6,591 nucleotides of DNA from an uncultured Clostridia bacterium (GTDB lineage: Bacteria > Bacillota > Clostridia > Christensenellales > UBA1242), in contig CALCWV010000045.1 in NCBI GenBank assembly GCA_937907645.1, forward strand, positions 1 through 6,591, in the 5' to 3' direction. Below are positions 1 through 6,496 of the stretch, piece after piece. Each line of letters opens with the position of its first letter. Position 1 is the stretch's first letter. Position numbers and translations under genes: made by a program. The notes under the pieces are model-generated. The model saw nothing but the letters and a program-made list of their open reading frames with translations. It was not told the DNA's origin and made no database searches.

Positions 1-3000
1 TGATAAATCCTTAATAATCTTGTTCAAATCATCCTGAGCTTTTCTAAGGTCTTCAGCCTGTCCATTCATATCGTTATATCTATCAAGAAGTGCTGCACAA
101 TCCTCGATAGCGTTCACGTTTACAGCACCAAGAGCGGAAATACTTCTCTTAATTTTGCTTATTTCAGGCATAGCAACTGAGATATCAAAATCTGGTCTCT
201 TGTGTTCTAAGCAGTTTTGATATGTCATTGAATATTCTTCAAAAATACGCTCTTGCATTACTTCGATGTCAGAGTCTACTTTTGATAAGTTCATCTCTTC
301 TCTGAACTTCTTATCGTTAATCTTGGAGATGTTGTCCATAAGCTCAGCTTTTTGTCCGTCGAAAATCTTAATTTTCTTAGCAAGTTCTTCCTTTTCTTCT
401 TGGATGTTTTCCCTCGACTGAGTGAGCCTGAAAAGTTCTTCTTTGCTCTTTGACGTTGGAGCTTGTGCAAGTTTTTGCTTAATCATAAGCTCTGCGTTGT
501 TTATAAACTCCATATTGTCAGAAATTTGAGCTTTGTAATCAGCAATATTGCCTTGCTGCTTAATAATTTCGCTTTCAAGTCTTGCGATATCGTTTGTAAC
601 ATTCTCAATAAGTGCTTTGCAAGAAGCAATTTCTACTTTGATTGATGTTAAGTTGTTGCTTATTGCATCTCTTTCTTTGCGAAGCTCTTCATTTCTCTCT
701 CTACGCTGTTTAATGAGCAGGTCTGCATCCTCTTTATTTCCACTTAAAGCACTTTGAAGCGTAGCTGATTTGGATAACTCATTGCTAATATATTTAAGCT
801 TGTTTTCAACCGTTTGATACTCCATTTCAGTTGCTTTGAACGCCTCTTCAATTTCGCTTAAAGCTGTCTTAAAGCTGTCATTTTTGCTCTTTTCTGCAGT
901 AAATTCAATTGTAGAAGCGTTCTTCTTATCGAGTACCTTCTGAAGCTCAATCTTTTCTTCTAAAAGAGTGTTAGAAATAGACTTATATTCTTCCTCAAGC
1001 TTTGTCTTTTTAATCTCAAGAGTGACAATTTCATTTCCAAGCTCTTCAATCTCTTTATCTCTATTAAGAAGATTTGATCCTTCTTGTCTTTTGCTTCCTC
1101 CAGTCATAGATCCTGCGGTGTTAACGACATCCCCTTCAAGAGTCACAATCTTGAAGCTAAAATTGTTGTCCTGAGCAAGCTTAACCGCTGTGTCAAGTGT
1201 ATCAACGATAATTGTTCCACCTAAGAGATTTGAAATTACGTTGTCAATTCTATTCTCATATTCAATTAAATCGCTTGCAACGCCAAAAACACCTTTTGTG
1301 TTTGATATTAACTTTCTGTCAAGATCTCTTCTCTTCATAGATGACACTGGAAGGAAAGTTGCTCTTCCAAGTCTATTCTCTTTCAAGAATGAAATAAGTT
1401 CTTTTGCCCCATTTTCATTAAATGTAACGATGTTTTGAAGGTTGTTGCCAAGTGCTACTTCGATCGCAGTTTCATATTTTTCTGGAACCTTAATAAGAGA
1501 TGCCACAACACCAATCATCTTTGATTTAATACTGCTGTTTCTTTCACTTTCCTTAAGCAATTTCTTAACGCTATATGCATAACCCTCATATTGAGCCTGC
1601 ATATCAGAAAGCAATCTCTTTCTGTTATCACAAACTTTGATTTGTGTGACAATGTCGGCAATCTGAGATTGATTTTCTTTCAATCTCTTTTCGTTTAGCT
1701 CTATCTTTAGTGCCTTGTCGTTATATGTAGTGCTTAGAAGATTTATAATTGAATCTAAGCTCTTTAAACTGCTCTCTGACTTTTCAATTGAAACTGAAAG
1801 CTCATTCTTTCTGTTTCTCTGCTCCTCAACTGCTTTTTTAAGATTCTCAAGTCTTGAAGATAGAAGTTCTTTTTCTGTTTCAAATCTTGAAAGATTGCTC
1901 TTGACATCAGAAAGTGAGCCTAAAGCCTCGATCATTTTTTGTTGTGATTCACCCGCTTCATCTTCACTAAGCGATAACTCTTTTGCCACACTTGAATACT
2001 TTTCTGAAAGCTCATCAAAGCCCTTTTCCAAGCTATGTAGTCTTGAAATCATATTATCTAAATTTATTTGCTTGTCAGACTTTTGCTCAGTTGCCATTTC
2101 AAGCATTTTTGTAGAGTTTGAAAGATCTAAATTCAATCTATCATTCTCTTTTTGAGTGTAGATAATTCTTTCTCTAGCAACTTTTGTTTCCCCTTCCTGT
2201 TTTTCAAGGCAAACAGTAAGTTCAAGAATTTTATTGTTTAATTCTGCCAATTTTTTATCGAAAGAAGAGTTTTCATTCATTGCTTTCTCATAGTTACTTG
2301 TGGCAAGTTCTAACTCTCCTTGACGAAGTCCTAATTCCTCTTCAATAGACTTTAACTTTAAACGAATTTTATCTTTAACAGAACTTGCATTTTCATATTG
2401 ATAAACGTATGCATTAACTTCTAAATCTTTAAGTTGTCCCTTTAAATCGAGATATTTTTTAGCGTTTTCAGCCTGTTTCTTCAAAGGTCCCATCTGTCTT
2501 TCAATTTCAAGCAAAATGTCGTTTACTCTATCCAAATTCATGCTTGTTTTGTTAAGTTTGTTCTCGGCATCCGTCTTGTCTTTCTTGTACTTTGAAATTC
2601 CTGCAGCATCTTCGAACATAAATCTTCTGCTCTCAGGCTTAGCTTCAACAATTTCAGTGATTTTTCCTTGTCCGATGATAGAATATCCGCTCTTTCCAAG
2701 TCCGCTGTTGTATAGAATATTGTTAATATCCATCAAACGGCAGGTGTTCTTGTTAATTAAGTATTCACTTTCGCCCGAACGATAAAGTTTTCTTGTAACA
2801 ATAAACTCATCGTAGTCAAAATTTGAGAAAAATCTAGTTGAGTTATCAAAATACAAAGAAACTTCGCAATATGACAAGCTCTTTCTTTTTTCTGTTCCAT
2901 TAAAAATGACATCTTGCATGCTTTCGGCACGAAGATCTTTAACTTTTTGCTCTCCAAGAACCCAGCGAATAGCGTCGGCAACATTACTCTTTCCGCATCC

Positions 3001-3099
3001 GTTTGGTCCTACAATAGCTGAAAAGTTTTCATTGAAATCTAGAACTGTTTTATCAGCAAAGGACTTAAATCCCGCCATTTCAATTTTCTTTAATATCAT
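1..3099 (-). CDS. smc: Chromosome partition protein SMC, C-terminal end cut by window edge
   Basis: This is the structural maintenance of chromosomes ATPase, which with ScpA and ScpB forms the bacterial condensin that compacts and separates replicated chromosomes. The frame is open for 1033 codons and leaves the window at base 1. The N-terminal ATPase half has Walker A GPNGCGKS (31-38), R57 in the LRA segment (R-loop), the Q-loop in IIGQGKI (Q144) and FEDAAG (162-167). A long coiled coil follows to about residue 510. The hinge (about 525-670) shows LGNN (550-553), GRATFLP (578-584) and GSMTGGS near 665. The returning coil ends in LGAVN (990-994). The ABC signature and Walker B, expected in roughly the next 150 residues, lie outside. 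The ATG at 3099 gives the family N-terminus (MILKKIEMAGFKSFADKT) and has AGGA 8 nt upstream. It starts 12 bp after rnc and is probably cotranscribed with it. The family identification is secure. Confidence 0.98.
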   Translation of the reverse strand, partial: MILKKIEMAGFKSFADKTVLDFNENFSAIVGPNGCGKSNVADAIRWVLGEQKVKDLRAESMQDVIFNGTEKRKSLSYCEVSLYFDNSTRFFSNFDYDEFIVTRKLYRSGESEYLINKNTCRLMDINNILYNSGLGKSGYSIIGQGKITEIVEAKPESRRFMFEDAAGISKYKKDKTDAENKLNKTSMNLDRVNDILLEIERQMGPLKKQAENAKKYLDLKGQLKDLEVNAYVYQYENASSVKDKIRLKLKSIEEELGLRQGELELATSNYEKAMNENSSFDKKLAELNNKILELTVCLEKQEGETKVARERIIYTQKENDRLNLDLSNSTKMLEMATEQKSDKQINLDNMISRLHSLEKGFDELSEKYSSVAKELSLSEDEAGESQQKMIEALGSLSDVKSNLSRFETEKELLSSRLENLKKAVEEQRNRKNELSVSIEKSESSLKSLDSIINLLSTTYNDKALKIELNEKRLKENQSQIADIVTQIKVCDNRKRLLSDMQAQYEGYAYSVKKLLKESERNSSIKSKMIGVVASLIKVPEKYETAIEVALGNNLQNIVTFNENGAKELISFLKENRLGRATFLPVSSMKRRDLDRKLISNTKGVFGVASDLIEYENRIDNVISNLLGGTIIVDTLDTAVKLAQDNNFSFKIVTLEGDVVNTAGSMTGGSKRQEGSNLLNRDKEIEELGNEIVTLEIKKTKLEEEYKSISNTLLEEKIELQKVLDKKNASTIEFTAEKSKNDSFKTALSEIEEAFKATEMEYQTVENKLKYISNELSKSATLQSALSGNKEDADLLIKQRRERNEELRKERDAISNNLTSIKVEIASCKALIENVTNDIARLESEIIKQQGNIADYKAQISDNMEFINNAELMIKQKLAQAPTSKSKEELFRLTQSRENIQEEKEELAKKIKIFDGQKAELMDNISKINDKKFREEMNLSKVDSDIEVMQERIFEEYSMTYQNCLEHKRPDFDISVAMPEISKIKRSISALGAVNVNAIEDCAALLDRYNDMNGQAEDLRKAQDDLNKIIKDLS

Positions 3100-3107
3100 A
3101 ATTTTTT

Positions 3108-3113
3108 TCCTTT
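3108..3113 (-). promoter_or_regulatory. smc ribosome binding site overlapping the rnc stop
   Basis: AAAGGA on the minus strand lies 8 nt before the smc ATG (3099) and shares bases with the rnc TAA stop (3112-3114). It supports the chosen smc start. It also suggests that ribosomes finishing rnc can restart on smc, which is an inference from the spacing. Confidence 0.7.
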
Positions 3114-3726
3114 ATATTTTGAATAAAATCTTAATTGCTTTCTCCGCACAATCCTGCTCAGCAGATGTTTTGTCACTGCCATAGCCAGATGTAATTTTAT
3201 CTTCATCCATGTAGAAAGTTGAAGTAAATCCCTCCCCGTCTTTCTCAGTTACATAAGTCATTTTGCACTTAAAATTTGCTTGAATTAGCTCTTGCAATTT
3301 TGACTTGTAGTTATCATCCTTGACGCTGTCAAAAGTATCAAGCTCAAGTTTCTCAACGATAAATTTTCTTGCTTCAAACATTCCCCCGTCAAGATAAATT
3401 GCAGCAATAACCGCTTCGACAATGTCGCATTTAACTGCTTTTGACAAAGCTCCTTTCCAACTTTTTCCAAGGATAATTTCTTTTTCAATTTCAAGTAGGT
3501 CAAAAACTTTGCATAAATTTGCTTCGCTAACAAAGTGAGCTCGAAGCACAGTGAGTTGTCCTTCAGGCTTGTCCGAGTTCATAAACAGATAATCTCCGAC
3601 AACAAAGTCTAAAATACTATCTCCTAAAAATTCTAGTCTCTCGTAATTTAAAGGTGATTTTGAGGAATGAGTCAGTGCTCTTTTGATAAGATCTTTGTCT
3701 TTAAATTCATAACCTATCTTATTCAT
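3112..3726 (-). CDS. rnc: Ribonuclease III
   Basis: This is the double-strand-specific endoribonuclease that processes rRNA precursors and cleaves structured or antisense-paired RNAs as a homodimer. The nuclease domain (about 1-125) carries the family signature ERLEFLGDS (29-37). The metal-binding acidic residues can be placed as E29, E32, D36, D101 and E104, the last two in CDIVEAVIAAIYLDGG. A double-stranded RNA-binding domain follows (about 139-204), with the typical AEQ in its last helix (189-191). That domain is somewhat divergent: the usual GPxH loop reads GEGF (164-167), and the usual SKK before AEQ reads DKT (185-187). At 204 aa it is a little shorter than the common 220-250. The ATG at 3726 lies inside the end of plsX (8-bp overlap) and has AGAGGTGG just upstream. 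smc follows 12 bp later. The identity is clear. Confidence 0.97.
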   Translation of the reverse strand: MNKIGYEFKDKDLIKRALTHSSKSPLNYERLEFLGDSILDFVVGDYLFMNSDKPEGQLTVLRAHFVSEANLCKVFDLLEIEKEIILGKSWKGALSKAVKCDIVEAVIAAIYLDGGMFEARKFIVEKLELDTFDSVKDDNYKSKLQELIQANFKCKMTYVTEKDGEGFTSTFYMDEDKITSGYGSDKTSAEQDCAEKAIKILFKI

Positions 3727-4726
3727 TGCCCACCTCTAAGCTAACAGCGTTTTCAATTTTCTCGATAAGCTTGTTTTCATAAAGAATGATGGCTTGATCA
3801 ACGCTTGCGAGGATGTTTCTTCTTGTGCTAGATCCGTGATTTTTCATCACAATCTTTTTGCATCCAAGAAAAGGAGACCCGCCGTGTTCATCCTGCTTTC
3901 CGCCAATCTTATTTTTGAGTTCCTTGAATGATTTTTTCATAAAAAGAGCCCCAATTTTGCTCATAAAATGCGATTTGATGCTCGTCTTTAAGATTGACAT
4001 AACAGTTTTAACAGCACCTTCGCACCCTTTTACAAGGACATTTCCTGCAAAGCCGTCGGCAACTATTACTTGCACACTTCCTGAAAGAGCTTCTCTCGCT
4101 TCAACATTTCCAATAAAGTTGAGAGGTGCGTTTTTGAGAAGGCCATAGGACTCTCTGACCATCTCTGTTCCCTTGTGCTCTTCAACTCCTATGTTTAAAA
4201 GCCCAACTTTTGGAGCTTCCATGTTATACATAATTGAATAATATGCTGAGCCCATAAGCCCGAATTGATATAAATTCATAGGCTTGCAATCAATATTTGC
4301 TCCGCTGTCAATGATTATAACATCATCTTTCGTCTTTGTTGGCAACACAGGAGCTAGTGCTGGGCGAAGAACACCCTTGATTCTTCCGATTTTCATGATT
4401 GCGCCCGTCAAAATTGCACCAGTGCTTCCCGCTGAAACAAGTGCGACGATATCGTCATTCTCTTTCAAAAGGTCAAAAGCTCTCACCAAGGAAGATTCCT
4501 TCTTTCTTCTAATTGCCTCAGTTGGCACATCGTCATTTGAAATAACATCGGGAGCATGACTGATTTCAATTCGCTCCGTTCTTCCATTTAACACATTTTT
4601 AATTTTCTCTTCATCCCCTGTAAGGATAATTTGAAGGCCCTTATGTTTTTGGACAGCCAAAACAGCCCCCTCTACGATTTCCTCTGGAGAGTTATCTCCC
4701 CCAAAAGCATCAATAACAATTTTCAT
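3719..4726 (-). CDS. plsX: Phosphate acyltransferase PlsX
   Basis: PlsX is a peripheral membrane enzyme that converts acyl-ACP and phosphate to acyl-phosphate, the donor that PlsY uses to start phosphatidic acid synthesis. The 335-aa length matches the family (about 330-350). Family motifs appear in order: DAFGGDNSP (6-14), the HAPD segment and VPTEAIRRK (57-75), SAGSTGA (98-104), DSGANIDCKP (140-149), NIGVEEHKGTE (178-188), GNVEARE (206-212), ADGFAGNVLVKGCEG (223-237), HGGSPFLG (281-288) and NHGSS (296-300). The ATG at 4726 gives the expected MKIVIDAFGGD start and has TTGGAG 7 nt upstream. It heads a compact plsX-rnc-smc unit behind its own probable promoter. In many relatives an acyl carrier protein gene lies between plsX and rnc, but here the two overlap. 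No defect is visible. Confidence 0.98.
   Translation of the reverse strand: MKIVIDAFGGDNSPEEIVEGAVLAVQKHKGLQIILTGDEEKIKNVLNGRTERIEISHAPDVISNDDVPTEAIRRKKESSLVRAFDLLKENDDIVALVSAGSTGAILTGAIMKIGRIKGVLRPALAPVLPTKTKDDVIIIDSGANIDCKPMNLYQFGLMGSAYYSIMYNMEAPKVGLLNIGVEEHKGTEMVRESYGLLKNAPLNFIGNVEAREALSGSVQVIVADGFAGNVLVKGCEGAVKTVMSILKTSIKSHFMSKIGALFMKKSFKELKNKIGGKQDEHGGSPFLGCKKIVMKNHGSSTRRNILASVDQAIILYENKLIEKIENAVSLEVGNE
3730..3737 (-). promoter_or_regulatory. rnc ribosome binding site inside plsX
   Basis: AGAGGTGG on the minus strand sits 3 nt before the rnc ATG, within the last codons of plsX. The effective spacing is short but the purine-rich match is strong. With the 8-bp gene overlap it points to translational coupling of rnc to plsX. 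No other start nearby gives the normal RNase III N-terminus. Confidence 0.6.
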
Positions 4727-4758
4727 GTCTGAACTCCAATTTAATATAATTCCCTTTT

Positions 4759-4787
4759 ATTTTATCAAATAAATAATAAATAGTAAA
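4759..4787 (-). promoter_or_regulatory. Probable sigma-A promoter of plsX-rnc-smc
   Basis: On the minus strand, TTTACT (-35, 4782-4787) and TAAAAT (-10, 4759-4764) are separated by exactly 17 bp. This gives a start near 4752 and a leader of about 25 nt before the plsX ATG. The -35 matches consensus at 4 of 6 bases and the -10 at 5 of 6. The surrounding DNA is so AT-rich that chance matches are easy. A weaker alternative pair just upstream is TTGCTA with TACTAT at 18 bp. A promoter is needed here because a terminator separates plsX from rpmF. Confidence 0.5.
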
Positions 4788-4798
4788 GTAAAATATGC

Positions 4799-4906
4799 GT
4801 TTTTAGCAAAAAAGTTTTTAGTGACCTAATTTAACACAAAATACAATATATAGTAGCTATTATGACATAAATAAACAAACATATATTGTTTTTAGCACTT
4901 TTAACA
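4799..4906. repeat. Repeated GTTTTTAG motifs upstream of plsX
   Basis: GTTTTTAG occurs three times on the plus strand: 4799-4806, 4814-4821 and 4888-4895. The first and third copies extend to a 10-bp identity (GTTTTTAGCA). The second and third copies are each followed after a few bases by TTTAACA (4830-4836 and 4900-4906), so they form an imperfect direct repeat of about 20 bp. All copies lie upstream of the proposed plsX promoter. They could be binding sites for a regulator, or simply a product of low-complexity AT-rich DNA. No protein can be assigned from sequence alone. Confidence 0.4.
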
Positions 4907-4965
4907 ATAATCTGAAAAAAGAAAAATATTTTTTTAATCTTCCCTCTCTTTAGGTGAAAATAAAT

Positions 4966-4992
4966 AAAAAAATCAGGATCTAAATCCTGATT
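4966..4992 (-). terminator. Intrinsic terminator after rpmF
   Basis: On the minus strand AATCAGGAT, a 4-nt loop and ATCCTGATT form a perfect 9-bp stem (4971-4979 pairing with 4984-4992). A run of T follows, 7 in a row counting the last two stem bases, then A and three more T. It begins 11 bp after the rpmF stop. This is a standard Rho-independent terminator and marks the end of the rpmF transcript, separating it from plsX. Confidence 0.9.
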
Positions 4993-5003
4993 GTTTTCTA
5001 TAA

Positions 5004-5198
5004 TTATTTTGATTTCTTTTCGTCTTTATTAATTACAGTTTCGTTTTTATATGTTCCGCATTCTGGACAAACCTTGTGAGGTTGCTTTAATGAATGGCAT
5101 TTTGGACATTCAACGAGTGCTGGAGCACTTGCTTTAAAATTAGCAGAATTTCTTGAATTTCTTCTTGCTTTTGAAACTTTACCCTTTGGAACAGCCAT
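5004..5198 (-). CDS. rpmF: 50S ribosomal protein L32, zinc-ribbon form
   Basis: L32 is a small protein of the large ribosomal subunit. The 64-aa product starts with the family N-terminus MAVPKGKVSKARRNSRNS, which is rich in basic residues for rRNA contact. It carries a complete four-cysteine zinc ribbon, CPKC (31-34) and CPEC (44-47). This is the zinc-containing (C+) form rather than the cysteine-free form that some bacteria keep for zinc shortage. The end is a Lys-rich tail. The ATG at 5198 has a perfect AAGGAGG 5 nt upstream (5204-5210). A near-consensus promoter lies upstream and a strong terminator downstream, so it can be transcribed alone. In many Bacillota rpmF is preceded by yceD (DUF177) and followed closely by plsX. 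Here yceD is absent and plsX is 277 bp away. Confidence 0.98.
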   Translation of the reverse strand: MAVPKGKVSKARRNSRNSANFKASAPALVECPKCHSLKQPHKVCPECGTYKNETVINKDEKKSK

Positions 5199-5227
5199 GA
5201 TTTCCTCCTTGTTCTTACTTCTTTTTT

Positions 5228-5243
5228 CTTAAACCTGTTTAAG
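5228..5243. promoter_or_regulatory. Operator-like dyad at the rpmF transcription start
   Basis: CTTAAACCTGTTTAAG is a perfect 7-bp inverted repeat around a 2-bp centre. It covers the predicted start site and the last two bases of the -10 element of the rpmF promoter, where a bound repressor would block transcription. The loop is too small, and the T run on the coding side is missing, so it is not a terminator. The binding protein is unknown, and a chance palindrome is possible. Confidence 0.45.
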
Positions 5244-5270
5244 TATATCTATTTTTACACTTAATGTCAA
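5242..5270 (-). promoter_or_regulatory. Sigma-A promoter of rpmF
   Basis: On the minus strand a perfect -35 TTGACA (5265-5270) and a -10 TATACT (5242-5247, 5 of 6) are separated by 17 bp. The predicted start is near 5235, giving a leader of about 37 nt with AAGGAGG before the rpmF ATG. This is the best promoter in the window and lies about 30 bp past the ackA stop. A strong constitutive promoter fits a ribosomal protein gene. Confidence 0.88.
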
Positions 5271-5299
5271 GTATTTTCGCTAAGATTTCTTATGATTTT

Positions 5300-6496
5300 C
5301 TATTTTGAAAGTTTGAGTGTATCTCTTGCAATAACTAATTCCTCGTTTGTTGGAATTCTATAAACAGCAACTTTTGATTTATCTGTTGAGATTTTCTCTA
5401 CAGTACCTCTTGGCAATTTGTTGTTTTTCTTAACATCGATATCAATCCCCAAGAAATCGAGTCCCTTAAGAGCTAATTCTCTTAAGTCTTCTTGATTTTC
5501 ACCAATTCCGCCTGTAAATACGATTGCGTCTACACCACCCATTGCAGCTGTGTATGCTCCGATGTATTTCTTAATCTTATAAGCTAAGATTGGAACGATC
5601 ATCTTTGCTCTCTCGTTTCCGTTCTCAGCAGCAGAGTTTACATCTCTCATATCACTTGAAACGCCTGAAAGTCCAAGAATTCCTGACTTCTTATTTAAGA
5701 ACTCAACTACTTGATCGCCATTGAAGTTGTATTTTTGAGCAATATATCCTACAACTGAAGCGTCGATATCTCCGCATCTTGTTCCCATTGGCAATCCTTC
5801 AATAGGTGTAAATCCCATTGATGTGTCAATGCAGACACCATTTTTAACAGCTGCAATGCTTGATCCGTTTCCGATATGTACAGTAATGATTTTTAATCTG
5901 CTAATAGGCTTTTTCAAGATTTTTGCCATTTCTCCTGAAACAAATTTATGACTTGTTCCGTGGAAGCCATATCTTCTAACCTTGTCTTCTTTATATAGTT
6001 CATATGGAACTGCATAAAGAAAGGCTTCTTTTGGCATTTGTGAATGGAAAGCTGTGTCAAATACAGCTACTTGAGGAACACCCTTCATAACTTTCTTGCA
6101 AGCTTCAATTCCTGTGATGTTAGCTGGCATATGTAATGGTCCAAGTGGAACTAATTTCTTCAAGTTTCTCATAACTGAAGCGTCTACAAGGACTGATTCT
6201 TTATAAATTTCTCCGCCGTGCAATACTCTGTGCCCTACAGCTCCGATTCCCTTTAAATCTTTGATAACGCCGTGTTTCTTGTCAACTAAAACATCAAGAA
6301 CTTTCTTGATTGCAACGCTGTGATCTTTCATGTCTCCGTCGATAATGATTTCCATCCCGTTAGCCTTATATTTAAGGAATGAACCAGGAATTCCGATTTT
6401 TTCGCAATTCCCCTTAGCAATAACTTCTTCATTTTTCATATCAATTAATTGAAATTTTAATGATGAACTTCCTGCATTAATAACTAATACTTTCAT
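5300..6496 (-). CDS. ackA: Acetate kinase
   Basis: Acetate kinase converts acetyl phosphate and ADP to acetate and ATP, the energy-yielding last step of acetate fermentation in the cytoplasm. The 398-aa length is normal. Residues corresponding to known active-site positions of the family are present: N7 in INAGSSS, R90 in GHRVLHGGE, H122, D147 in VFDTAFH, H179 in RYGFHGTSH, R240 in MGTRCGDID and E385 in PTNEE. The phosphate-binding segments HIGNGSS (207-213) and FTGGIGEN (327-334) are intact. One small variant is LHMPAN (121-126), where many family members have LHNPAN. The ATG at 6496 overlaps the pta stop as ATGA and has AAAGGAG 7 nt upstream (6504-6510). No clear terminator follows the stop, so some transcripts may read on into rpmF. 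Confidence 0.98.
   Translation of the reverse strand: MKVLVINAGSSSLKFQLIDMKNEEVIAKGNCEKIGIPGSFLKYKANGMEIIIDGDMKDHSVAIKKVLDVLVDKKHGVIKDLKGIGAVGHRVLHGGEIYKESVLVDASVMRNLKKLVPLGPLHMPANITGIEACKKVMKGVPQVAVFDTAFHSQMPKEAFLYAVPYELYKEDKVRRYGFHGTSHKFVSGEMAKILKKPISRLKIITVHIGNGSSIAAVKNGVCIDTSMGFTPIEGLPMGTRCGDIDASVVGYIAQKYNFNGDQVVEFLNKKSGILGLSGVSSDMRDVNSAAENGNERAKMIVPILAYKIKKYIGAYTAAMGGVDAIVFTGGIGENQEDLRELALKGLDFLGIDIDVKKNNKLPRGTVEKISTDKSKVAVYRIPTNEELVIARDTLKLSK

Larger units (their letters stand above)
4727..5003. other. AT-rich intergenic region between plsX and rpmF
   Basis: This gap has no credible coding frame and no tRNA or other RNA gene that I can recognise. Reading with transcription, it holds the rpmF terminator (4966-4992), a pyrimidine/purine-biased stretch around 4917-4954 that includes the A/T palindrome AAAAATATTTTT (4922-4933), the GTTTTTAG repeats, the probable plsX promoter and the plsX ribosome binding site (TTGGAG). 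It is far more AT-rich than the genes around it. Confidence 0.7.

Noticed and set aside
1715..2155. A 146-codon plus-strand open frame inside smc
   Set aside because: It is antisense to the coiled-coil region of smc. Its Ser/Phe/Leu-rich product is what the reverse strand of Glu/Lys/Ser-rich coils gives. The smc frame is open throughout and shows family motifs on both sides.
2757..2984. Minus-strand 75-codon frame inside the smc head region
   Set aside because: It is out of frame with smc, where the ATPase-domain residues are continuous and conserved. It is not a frameshifted piece.
2986..3009. Cys in the SMC Walker A motif (GPNGCGKS) as unusual
   Set aside because: The variable position of the P-loop tolerates Ser or Cys in SMC proteins, so this is ordinary variation.
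1..3099. smc as a truncated or broken gene
   Set aside because: The missing C-terminal ATPase half is explained by the window edge. The frame is open to base 1 and the conserved LGAVN segment before the C-terminal head is in place.
3858..4559. Plus-strand open frames opposite plsX (3858-4148 and 4284-4559)
   Set aside because: They are shadows of plsX, which shows conserved motifs over its full length. No promoter or good ribosome binding site supports them.
4922..4933. AAAAATATTTTT palindrome as a terminator or operator
   Set aside because: It is pure A/T in a long A/T stretch, so it cannot form a stable RNA stem and is expected by chance.
5281..5292. TAAGATTTCTTA hairpin after ackA as a terminator
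   Set aside because: The stem is only 5 bp of mostly A-T pairs with a 2-nt loop, and no T run follows on the minus strand.
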